This document shows positions 50,538-61,446 of a DNA stretch of 64,000 nt, in pieces (position 1 is the first letter of the stretch; each line of letters begins with the position of its first letter). Source of the stretch: Lactarius indigo (Eukaryota > Basidiomycota > Agaricomycetes > Russulales > Russulaceae). Both the position numbers and the translations under genes were made by a program. The notes below the pieces were generated by a model. That model was given only the letters and a program-made list of their open reading frames with translations, made no database searches and was not told the origin of the DNA. The stretch covers positions 2,108,001 through 2,172,000 of the forward strand of contig JAFKAC010000002.1 in assembly GCA_025766275.1 (NCBI GenBank), written 5' to 3'.

Positions 50538-53500
50538 CTACCGATGCTTATACTTCGCGGCATTCTCATGGCGGATCTCTGGGTCCATGGAATTATGGAG
50601 CCCAAGCAGGGTTTTGCTGACTGCTTCACTTGCGCCGATCATGGGCCTTAGGACAGCAATTGGCACTGCACGAATAACAGCTCGAACGGGTCCCTGTATA
50701 GTAGGTAAGTAGGCGTAGCATCGAGAATTTGGAACGTGCCTCGCTCCCCGAACGCTCAAATACCTCCATAGGGACAGCGAGGATTGTTTGAGCCGCGGAA
50801 CTGAGGTTTCGCCTCATGCTTGTATACGCGGATTCTATGCCATCTCGAATGTCGACCGGCTGTTCGGCATACTTGCTAATGGGATCCGTAGATTCGTCGT
50901 TTGACGCCCAGTCATCGGTTCCTGTGTCAATGGCATTCTCGGATGGGTGAGAGACTGTTTCGGCGAGGACAGTCTCGTTGAATTTACTCCCAAGCACGTT
51001 CTCAGCCTGTTCTAGAATGACTTGCGTTCCAGTTGCCAGCTGTGCACCCAGTTTCACTGCTTCCATCGCAGTAGACCTAACGAATGCTTTGGTTCCTTTC
51101 TGCAGCCCACGCACGACACGACCATCCTTCCGGTACTGAGCGATGGGAAGCAGAACCAGGTCTGCAACTCCTGAACCGACATTTACAACTGAGCGGATAG
51201 GAGAGACGCCGGAAATCACATCCGCGAGTTGGGTAGCTTTAACGTCGGGGGTCCATAAGTCATTGAGCATATCGAAGAACCTTGGCCATCCCGCAACCTG
51301 TGGGGGAGTTCAGACGTTCTCGTGGACTGAAGAAGATAACGATTGATTGCCAACCCCAAAGAGTGTGATATGTCTCAATGTCATTTCGGCGCCGTCGAAA
51401 TGGAAGAAATTCATTAATTCAATGGTTCTTCCATCGCGCAAGGCTCGGTAGTCGACTCGTCTTGGTTTATAGTCTAACTTCAGTGCCACGGGAAATACTT
51501 CTGCTCGTTCTATGAGGGCACATAGGAGGTCAGAGCCGTGTTGGGAGTCAGCGAAAGAATGGATTCACGGAGGTATGTTTCGTCCTTGGGTCCTGGGTCT
51601 GGTGTTAGGGTGGGATTTTGGAAGTTAAAAAACTTCTTCAGAAAGTCTAGAGCATCTTGGTCGACATGAAGGCGGAGTGGTAAGATTTTGGCCTGGACAA
51701 GGGTTATTTTCCATACGATTCCCTGTGAACGAAGTCAACCAACTCACGCGTAACCTGGTCTCTTCGGAAGTGTTTCCCGGGACAGGGTGCACACTACAAA
51801 GTTCGATGCGAACCATGTTTGACCCCGTTTCTCTAATGTTCCCTCGCGAATCAGAGCGGAGAGACGTAAGGAACTTCCTCCACGTAGATGTCTTCACATG
51901 ATCCAAGATTTCAGCATCTCTGACTGTGACGAAAGTCCTAGTTATGAAGTTGTCATTTGGAACATATCTGACAGCCTCGGAGAACAAGCCGGATAAGCGA
52001 ATCTCAATGCTGGGACTATGTGACCTTGTCAAGCGTCGACCACGAAGCCTTGGCTGCGGCACACCGGGCCTCCCAGACGGTGAAGGTCGTAGAGATTGCC
52101 AAGAGCTTACGCTGCCAGCGTCGGTATCTTCCTTCAATTGCTCGTCTATGGCTGCGATTAGTGCATCTGGGTCCATTTCATCGGCATCCTGATCGAGACC
52201 GACGTGGATGGAGTTGAAAAGGAGGGTGTTTGTGGGATCAATACTAGGGTCATATGCTTGGCCACTAGCAACCAGTTGCTTGATCCGGGTGAGCCGTCGT
52301 TTCATTTTCTTCACCTCGTCTTCGATGGCCTTACGGGTTGTGGCCCAGTCATAGCCTTCATAAAGGAACAGCGCGATGTCACCGTCACGTATGACAACAC
52401 GATTCAGCTCCTCCGCAAGCCTAAATAATGATTACCGTCTGAAAGGCGCGTGAATCTCCAAACAGACGCACCGAGGACTGGCTTCCACCAGAGCTGGCAA
52501 GGTATTGAAATAGTTTTCGACGGTTTTCAGACCTGAAGGATCAAGAAGTTTGACGGTTTCTCCGCCTACTCTAGATATAACGTTCTTGTCAGTAGCATGG
52601 GAAGACGGGTTTGCGATCCCCGTTATTTCACTTTGGCTGGAATCGTCTGTATCAAGGTCGTCGTCATCGAGCTCTCGAAGACCTGCTGCAGTTCCAAAAG
52701 ACACGTCCAGATAGTCGGGGTTGGAGGGAAGGTCGTCATTTATCATATCTGGTGCCGCACCCACTTCCGGGACGCTCCGAAACGCATGCTGATCGATTGG
52801 GTCTGGACCAAACACGTCAAGGGAAGGTAGATGCTTGACGGTTGAACCTCACATGCGAGTTCGTCCAAAGAGTTCCTCTTAGCTGATACGACTGTTGGCT
52901 TCCTTGGTCGCGACTCAGGGATACTATTCCTGTGAGGATGGAAGAGTGTATGAACAGCCAATCAAAACCAATCACATACGGTCGATCTGGCCTCTCTTTA
53001 AAGGCTGTTCCAAAATCGCCGAAGAACAACCCCAGGGCAGATCCTGTGTCGGCACAAAGGTGAATGCGGACAGCAATACGATCAACGATAACCTAAGAGT
53101 TATGTTGGGAGGACGCAACCACGAATGAGCATGGGACGGACCTCCGATTGAGTCGACACGCTATTTGATCGCCTGATCGCGAGCGCGAGATCAGAGACTT
53201 CACCGATAAGCGCATATCCCAATTTCTTTTTTTTGCGAGAGTTGAGCAGAGGGCTAGGCCGAGTAATAAATTACATGCCTTCCAATGAAGTGTGTCTTGA
53301 GCACCGAGTCGACTTGGACCGCTTGAGTCTTGCACAGCTTCCAGATGATTATCGGCGAGCAACGCAGTAAGCGCGCGTCCTGCGATACGTAATCGTATAT
53401 CTGGGGAATCTCCGACCATTTCCGTACTTAAGTCAAGCTCCCCGAGATGAAAAACGAAAGCCCCGTTATTATTCGGGGCGAACAATCGTACTGACCCTTC

Positions 53501-56500
53501 CCCGATCTTGATTGCAATTTGCGTCCGCTCAGTAGGGACAACAGACTCGAATACCTTCATTTGAGATTATGAGTGGTCTGTCAAATCGATGTGGGGATAA
53601 CTAACGCCTTGAGGGGATCGCGCGAATGCGGCCAGAGCATCCATTCTCTTCGTATCGGGTAAGACGTTCAACGTGAATCCGTGTAAGGTGAGTTTGACCC
53701 GGGACTCTTTCGAAGCAGTTTCAGGCAAGGTGAGGGAAGAGAATCGCAGTTTTACGAGCGGCTTCGGATTTGAAAACTAGACAATTTATGAGCGTGTATA
53801 TCACCTCACCAAACAAATAGACTACCAGGCTATGCGGTACGGTCAGGTCGAGGACAGGAAACGGGAACGGGTTCACCGCATCTAGCACAGCAACGCCCAT
53901 TATTGACAGTGTGATCACAGTTACATCCTGAGAATACCGTCACAAAGTACATACACACAAGCGCAAGACGTACTTTTCCTTCGGGTTTAGATTCCAAAAG
54001 GGCGTCGACGTCGGACACAAGGATGTCAAACGGCTCGACTGACGGTGGTGCTCCTTCATTTTGATGAGGGACCAAGAGTCTCACGGAGGCTACACACAAT
54101 AAGAGATGCGACGTTAAGAGTGGCAAGTTCCCACCTTCTGATATCGTCACTTTGACGATACTTTCCGTGAGAGACTCGTAATTGGGTGAGCTCTCGTCCA
54201 GAGACACTTCGACACTTCCTTGCTTGCTGCTCGAAAAGAACCTACTCCCTACCAGACTGGGATTTCGGCTCGATCCTTCATGGGATTCATTACCCGATTG
54301 TGTTTCTGTTCGCTCTAATGATCGGGTTACGTCGTCGATCCAAAATTGTAAACTGTCGAAAAGAGGCTTGGAAAGACTCAGACACATGGAAGGTATGTCG
54401 GCTTCGATGACAAAAGTAGGAAGACGGTTGTAATTCTGACGTTGCGAGGAAGGTGAGTTCCGACTGAGTTTTATGACAGCAAACCGTCTTTCGAGAGGTG
54501 CATCATCCAGGAAACGAATGTGGTCCAGAGAAGGGGGAGCCTCGTCATTCACCGCAGAAGATAGCGGGCCAATTGAACAAAAACACTGCGCAATTGCCGC
54601 ACCCGTAGAGGAGCACGACAATAACAAAGCCCGCCATTCCACGGTGACCAAGTGATTGTCACTAGAACCAGGAGTGCGGTGTGTCGGCTGTATCTTCGTA
54701 CCGAATTGGTGGTCATGTGTTCCCTCGCCCCCTGTTGTCAACTTTAAACCGTGAATATCTAGTATCATGGCACCAGATCTCTGGAGGTGCGGTGGTGGTG
54801 ATGGACATCGTAGTTGGATTCTGACCATGGCAAAATTAACATCAAACTCAGTCAAGCCATTGCGATGAGACGAGTCCTTTACCTCCCACTTAGCAATTGG
54901 TAGTGGACAGGTAAAGCAAATGCGTACCTGACTGCTCAGATGCACTAACCTCGGTTTTGGCGACGGTCTTCCCGGAGCTGGTTCCTTAGACAAGTAGTCC
55001 TCAGAGAGATTTAGTTCATCCAACTCTTGCAGATGGATTGGCCCCAGTGCCCTTCTGTGCGGGCTTGAAACTGGCGTAAGCTCTCCGCTGTGATTGTGGC
55101 CATAGGCACCTCCTAGAGTATCTCCTTCGGGACTAGAGGAACTAGATCTGCTTGACGACAAGTCCGTTTCAGAGCTACTGCGCCGACTCGAAAGTATCTC
55201 CAGGAACTCTAATGCGGTTTTGTTGCTTCCCATATCCACGAAGATGTGTATTGGAACAATGCTGACGGAAGTGGTGGTTGATCCGGGCGTATTATCCGTT
55301 CCAGGATCTTTAGGAGATACTAGCAATATCTGGCCAGAAATGGCAGGTTGGGATTGGTTTGCTGAAATTTCGCCAATTATTGTTTCTGGACTAGATACCA
55401 TAGGAGGGGTGACAGGTGAACCTTCCCCATGTTTCCTGTGGGAACGTCGGTGCCCCGGTGGTGGCTTCACTCGCCAGAATGACAGCTTTGCTTGAGATAT
55501 CCGATGGTCCTGTGATGTCCAGTCCAAGACTTCAAACTCGGGTAGAGTAGAGAACGCTCTGCGAATGGACTCTGGAGAAGTATCCAAATGTCGCCCTATG
55601 ACAGGAAGGGGGCGGTGCTCAGGGTGGTACTGCGTGGGTAGAAACAGGTCAGTTAACAAGATCGGCAGCACGAAGGTTTCTCCGCTCCCGTGCATAGCTC
55701 TTGAATTGTCGGGAACACCGAAAGCGCATGCCGACAGATCGCCGACGGAGAATCCGAGGCGGCTTGAAGTCTTCCTCCATACACCCCGGAAAACCCGACT
55801 TCTTTCGAGTGCGTGTCGTGGAAATGGACTATCCCGTTCTAGGGTGGTCGATACAGAAAAATCTGCCTTGAGCGTTTCCGTGACAAAACGGACATAACTG
55901 AAGCCTATTTTCGGCGGGACTAGCGGATGGGCAAAGAAATCGTCGAGAGCATCATGGGGGATAATACGTGCTTCCTTGGAGGGACAACTAGTGAGGGTTG
56001 TAGGAGCGGATTGTAATAATAAGACGAAGGCTCGAATCTGCATGGACAGAGACATTTGATCGAGCAAAGACAACGCGGGAGGCACAGAGCTACTACCCCT
56101 GGACACTGGCGGTTGAGCGATGCGACCAGAGTGAGACCCGACAACAGAAATGACATCCAGCATGGCACAGATTTGTGTGGCGGTCAGTGCGCAGGCAATG
56201 ACCCCAACAGATACCGATACTTCAAGATTTGGTTGCTGTGAGCCTGGCCTGTCCGACGCCGTAGTCTGAGAGGACGGCGATTGATGTCGATTTGATGCCT
56301 CTGGGAATGTTTGAGGTGTAGACGTTGTGATGTAGACAACAATCGGCTCTGTGGCCAACGAAACTATGACTCGGTGACATGGTTCACCCTCTGTTGCTCC
56401 GGGTGCGTAAGATAGCCGGTCATTGCCCGTTGTGCGACTGCTGGGGCTGTGGGACATGTCGCTATCCCCAATGCCTTGCGAATCAACGACTTTAGGTTCG

Positions 56501-57625
56501 CAACCCCCCGATTCTCGCTCGGAACCTTGCGTCATCAGGGCACTCTGAAAAAGGCTACTTGACATTGAATCTGAGGGTGAAACTGATCGCGGACGGTGCT
56601 CAAGGTCAGGGGGTTCCGAGGGTTTGACTAACTCGTTCGGGTTGGTCTGCGTCTGCGACGAGGATAAAGAAGGGAAGGTAGTAGCAACGACGGGGTCTAT
56701 TCGACGCGAAGTGGCACCCGGACCGTACTGGACAGAGGAAATAGAATCAACTCCCGCACGTCCAGAGACCGGTGACTCTGAAGCAATGAGGTCACAGTGC
56801 GCTATCTCCACACCGGAAATTTCAATTGTCCTGGTTGACTCGCGAGGACTGGAGGTTGGTCGGCCATAGTGAATCCTGGAAACCTTGAATCTGAAACTTG
56901 AATGACCCGGATAAATCATAGTTATATTGATATCCTCCGCAGAGAACGTGAATTGAGAGAGAAGGTACTCGATCATACTCGCAAACATCGAGATTCCAGT
57001 GGGGTCCACGTCCGGCTGAACGCCAGGATCTTCTGACGAAGCGCTGAGTCCGCCAGGTACATAGTTATCACCCATGCCAAAGCTGGGGGACCCACGAGAC
57101 TTGAGGACCTGGTGGACCTCCGTGCTTTCGTCGTGTGTGATTTCTTCATGGGCAAACGATTGTGCCGCGTCTGAAATAGAGTCGGCGAGGTTCGTCGAGG
57201 GAAGGTGCGTGTCTTTCCCAACACGGGGGAGGTGAAAGACGAGATGCAAAGAGCGGACTGATAGTTCCACGCCGTTGGTTAATGGGTTCGGCCAGGGTAC
57301 GCGCGCCGAGACAGACGCGATAGAACCATCGTGAAGTTGTATGGGCAACCCAGAGAGTAATGCATTAACGGACTTACAGAAGACGACTTAGAAGTGATCC
57401 AAATCAAAGGGGCAGACTCACAGTACAATCTAGCTCCAAATCGTTAATTGTGACGTTTCCCGAACCGATAGCTGAGTCTATTTGTTCGACATCCAGCTGT
57501 CCAGGTTTGAGGAGATGGCCGAGGAATCTCTTAAGGATAAAGGAGACGAATTTGCGCTGCAGATTTGGAAAAATAGAAACGTCAAACGTGGGGAGCGTGA
57601 ACCAGGAGGGAAACCAGGAAGACAT
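50538..57625 (-). CDS. ATG2: autophagy-related lipid-transfer protein ATG2
   Basis: Rod-shaped bridge protein that moves phospholipid from the ER to the growing autophagosome. The start ATG at 57625 gives MSSWFPSWFTLPTFDVSIFP. The chorein-type N-terminus reads FLGHLLKPGQLDVEQIDSAI, then ALLSGLPIQLHDGSIASVSA and RVPWPNPL. The main exon (about 53990-57348) is over 1,100 codons, with Ser-rich disordered stretches and blocks such as VRICFTCPLPIAKWEV. Later exons include VTVITLSIMGVAVLDAVNPF, RLIAGRALTALLADNH-like DIRLRIAGRALTALLADN and the C-terminal WTPDVKATQLADVISGVSPI, RSVVNVGSGVADLVLLPIAQ and YRKDGRVVRGLQKG. The last exon is GPVRAVIRAVPIAVLRPMIG, stop at 50538. The final intron appears to be GC-AG. 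Length of roughly 2,100 residues fits fungal ATG2. Confidence 0.95.
50694..50739 (-). other. GC-AG intron in ATG2
   Basis: Exon end EVFERSGSE and exon start GPVRAVIRAVP fit the family without gap only if a 46-base intron begins GCACGT (GAG|GC) and ends ATACAG. The nearest GT donors either shift the frame or delete the conserved EVFERSG segment. Confidence 0.65.
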
Positions 57626-57743
57626 TGAAGCTGTCACGGTACCACTGGCGCTGAGGGCGAGCCAAGGCAGTTAATCAAGGTAATGTTGTATCACGTGCTC
57701 GATGTGGATACAGATACAATATATTGAAATTCCGAGAATCCTA

Positions 57744-58920
57744 CTAATCGACTAGTTTGAAATGGTACTGGTCAATAGTCGAATAAAGAAGGCCATCTTC
57801 CATCAACTTATCGATTTCCTGCCTACACAACCCTCTGTAAGCATTGCCCAGTGAACAGAGATGAGAGCGGTATTCACCGGATTTCCGATTCATTGACTCC
57901 AGAACGTGGGGAGGTGGTACGCCTGAACACGACCCTGATCGGCACACCACCTGGGTACAGCCCATCATTGTTCTGAATTTGCAGGATGATATCTCTCTGT
58001 AGAGCGCTGAGTCCAGAGTAAGGATCTTGTCGAAGAGATGGGCGATGGTCCGCTGCCAACGGGTCATCTCCGGACATCGGTGATGAAGGTGAGGACGGTA
58101 GTCGAGGTGTATGTCGCGATATTTGAGGAGACTCGATCTCAGTTGGATATTCGTCAGAAAGATTGGCCGTGTCGCCAACCAGCGTCAACTCGTCAAATCC
58201 TTTCACTATGGCCGCGGAAGCGTCCTGCGGCGTTGGTTCTTGACTGTCTGGGCCGACTGAAAGTTCGTCGATATCTTCAAAATGACGCTGCATATCTAAC
58301 GGAGATTGCGATGCCTCCGCACCGATGGCAATGCGTGCAAGAGGCGAGGCAGAGGGCTACGTGGAGTCCTGTGTCAGACTGGCTCACACTACCCACAGGT
58401 TGCCCACAAGTACCTTCTGCTTGGAAACTAATGCGACCATTGCCTCTAGGAGATGAAAAAAGGGCTCATGCATGTCAAGGACGGGTCGTATGTGCATCGC
58501 TTTCAGTGTGGTGATGTGATTATATGCATCTAGCTGCCCCACCACGCGTACGTAGGTGTGCATCCTTTCAAGACACCATTAATGTGGAAGACTTTGAGAT
58601 ACACACTAATACTGACGTACCCAAATTGTCCCCCGAACTGGCGACTTGTTTCTGATTCGCGAGACCAGGTAGTACGAAGACGTCCCGCGCTACCGTCTTC
58701 TAAATGGTATGCTGTCATAGAACCGTAGTCGCTTATGGCAACGATACCCGCAACACAAGTGACCTGCAAAAGCCATTTACTTTGTCCATTGCTGGAAAAT
58801 AAACACTGGGGATACCACGCCGAGCTCGATATCATCCACGTAGAACTTGGATTGTGAATGCGGCCGCTGGGCCCTCAACAGCTGTTTAATTGTCGCAGGA
58901 TAGATGGGACCAGTCCACCG
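57744..58920 (-). CDS. diverged second RPA32 (replication protein A subunit 2) paralogue, 5' end unresolved
   Basis: Second RPA2-type gene beside the canonical copy. The OB-fold exon starting at 58920 reads PATIKQLLRAQRPHSQSKFY and VDDIELG. The next gives VTCVAGIVAISDYGSMTAYH and LEDGSAGRLRTTWSRES. Then come MHTYVRVVGQLDAYN and HIRPVLDMHEPFFHLLEAM, parallel to the canonical copy's HIRPVRDPHEPFYHVLEAM. After a longer acidic, Ser/Pro-rich linker, the winged helix reads LSALQRDIILQIQNNDG, IRQEIDKLMEDGLLYSTI and DQYHFKLVD, stop at 57744. Five introns keep the frame, so this is not an obvious pseudogene. The usual Gly/Tyr-rich first exon is not found; it may lie between 58930 and 59300. The OB strands differ strongly from the neighbour, suggesting altered DNA binding or partner choice. 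Confidence 0.8.
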
Positions 58921-60053
58921 CTGGAAATCGTATTAGCATACCAGTAGCGCGCAACGTTAGGCGACTGTGGCCACGAACTGGCTGACTCGCTGAACCGACA
59001 GTTGACATCTTGTGTGGGAAAAGTAGGACTTTTGGTAGATACCTGTGGCAGGCAACCACGAGCAAAGGTAGCGCCAATAGACCGCCGGCCGGATACCAGA
59101 TATAGTACCCTTCTAAGCCAAAGCCCACCAGCCTGAGGCAGGTAAGTGACGCCCCAACCACATACACCCCAGGATGGAACCACGACGAGACTTGGAAGCG
59201 TGATACCGAATTCGAAAGATCGAACAACGTAGAAGTTTTCGAGTCTGAGAATACAGCATGAGAAACGCTGGGTCCCAGGCTGTTCGCAAGCAACAGCCCT
59301 GCCAGTACCTGGGGCCGCCCTACTAGCCTAGCCTGAGTTCTCCAATACCCGCAGTATTCATAGTACTCGCCCTTTGATCCGAATAGACATAACTTTTTTT
59401 GCTAGACATCGTTTAGTCATTTCCCTGAATCTGCCCACACCCAAGCAGTGTCAGACTCGGCGGTACCGTACAGTGGAAGAGCCACTGGCACCGGCTGGGT
59501 ATTGCCAGTGCGTCCCAACTTGTGCGTAACTTTAATGTTGTATCTATCGTGCTTCGTGGTAAAAGCAAGATAGAATTACCACTACGGAAGGTCAAAGGGT
59601 TTTACGACAGTGGTTTTCTCGTCGGAGAACAGTGATAATACGAAGAAGTTCTGGAACAGCGCAAAGAAAGCTGCGAGGTTCAGTTGGTCTCATATAATCG
59701 ACGTGCGCCCGTTCGGCACTAAAATGCACTCCTCGACGACCCAGTGTAGTTGAGTGGAACAAAGAGTTGACACTAGGAGACTACATTCGAGTAGAAATAG
59801 GCACTCCAGTAGAAAGGAGTCACGGTGGAAGAAGATAGGGCACGGTTGCGTGATGAGGACAATATTCGGAGGGGACGGAAGTAGGCCCGGGAGAGATAAT
59901 ACAATGGCCGCGGGGTGAAAGTAAGAGGTTGACATAGAAAATATGTGTGCAAGGAAATACGACTTTTTGTGCACATCAGCAGTCGTACTGGAAAATAGGC
60001 ATGAATGCACGAAGGGTGCTACAGTCCTGAGGGTTATCTCCACAGACACAATA
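58921..60053. other. region between the two RPA32 genes
   Basis: About 1.1 kb. The left part (58921-59300) probably contains the missing first exon(s) of the diverged RPA32 gene. The open frames there (to 59293) have no motif, though one reads WGVTYLPQAGG, faintly like the Gly-rich N-terminus of RPA32. The right part holds its promoter and the 3' UTR of the canonical gene. A 139-codon frame at 59690-60109 overlaps the canonical C-terminal exon and is not believed. Confidence 0.4.
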
Positions 60054-61198
60054 CTACTGAGAGACCTGGAAATGCGCCTCATCAATTGTGCTGAAAATAG
60101 CACCTTCATCCATCAGCTGTTCCAGAGCTCGCCTGAGCCACACAACCCAGTAAGTCACAATCAACCGAAAGAGGGTGTGTGGACAATCTCACTCAATAGA
60201 TTCCGCATCGGCTCCAACAGCCTTCACGATGGACCCGACGTGCACCCCTTCACGAGTCTGTGGCTGACTCAGCATGAACCGAACGATACTGCGTGGAACG
60301 GGCTGGAGGTGTGAGTGTTGGTCTTTGACTTCTGATTGATGACCTTGCGCTGAGTATGCAGCTAACGAGTGCGTTCCACCTGCCGGGATCTGGCCGTTGA
60401 TAGGAGCCCCTGGCTGATTTAGATATAGGTTGAGTGAACTATGAAAACCCGAGAAAGCAGCATTCTCACAGGGCCGCGATCGAAAGTGAGTTGCACAGTC
60501 ATTGCTTCTAGGACGTGATAAAAAGGCTCGTGAGGATCCCGAACAGGTCTAATGTGAGTTGCATTGATATATTTCTTTGTACCAAAGGTTTTGATTGTCC
60601 CAGTAACACGAGCAAAGGAATTTGGCCTAGGCAAGTAAGCAGTATGAAGGGTGTGGGATTGAAGACGGGTCTTACACAATCTCGTCTTGACTCTCGTCGC
60701 TATCTTGGTTCACCGAGTCGGGCCAATGACGCGCCTCGAGTGTACCCGTGCCATCGTCGAGTTGGTAAACGCTGTTAGTTGTCTGCTTCTGGACTGAAAT
60801 AACATGCGCCACGAGTGTCACCTAGTTAACCACAGTAAGGGGATGTACTCGCAGACAGATACGCGGAAGAATGCGCACCTGTCCGAACTCAGAATTTTCG
60901 AATACCCATTCCGCATCCGCATGAGCTTGCGTGGCTTGGGAAAACTGTTTTACGGTAATAGGTCGCAGGGACTGCAAAAGAGCACCCCTCTACTGAAGAC
61001 GTCAGTTGGAGTGAGTTATCCATTCGGCGAAATCATACACGACCAATCCCTCCTGGACTACCACTATTGCTGCCAAACGGCGATCCACCAGTCAAGTAGC
61101 CGCCCCCACCTGTAGTCCCGTAGTCGATAGCTATGGAGCTACGCGTGAGCACCGGAAATTAGTCCAAGTTCAAATAAAGTCTACTTACGCTGGCTCAT
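60054..61198 (-). CDS. RFA2: replication protein A 32 kDa subunit (canonical RPA2/RFA2)
   Basis: Middle subunit of the single-strand DNA-binding complex used in replication and repair. Exon 1 is only ATG AGC CAG C. Exon 2 gives IDYGTTGGGGYLTGGSPFGS, the Gly-rich phosphorylatable N-terminus. After an intron come SLRPITVKQFSQATQAHADA and EFGQ, then VTLVAHVISVQKQTTNSVYQ and LDDGTGTLEARHW. The next exon is PNSFARVTGTIKTFGTKKYI, NATHIRPVRDPHEPFYHVLE and MTVQLTFDRGP. The winged helix follows a Gln/His-rich linker: IVRFMLSQPQTREGVHVGSI and RALEQLMDEGAIFSTIDEAH, stop at 60054. All six introns have GT-AG ends and keep the frame. A diverged copy lies directly downstream on the same strand. Confidence 0.93.
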
Positions 61199-61446
61199 TG
61201 CAGATGGTGTCGTAGTAGTCTCAGTCACGGCGGTGACGCGCTGTCCCCTTAACGCGGGACGGCGCCATGACGCACGGTGTGACAATATCACGTGACAACT
61301 GTCACAGAACCTTCATCGACGAACGCAGAAACGAACCAAAAAAAGGGGTGTGCTCCACATGCCAGCGTGTACTATTGCTATTGCGAACATACGTGCTAGT
61401 TATGACGACTATCACAGCATCACGGCGGCTGTAACTTGAACACGAA

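Noticed and set aside
58886..59293. 135-codon minus-strand frame with membrane-like sequence
   Set aside because: No family resemblance, and it runs out of frame into the RPA32 paralogue exon; probably chance.
59690..60109. 139-codon minus-strand frame with hydrophobic stretches
   Set aside because: It overlaps the last exon of canonical RPA2 in another frame and lacks motifs.
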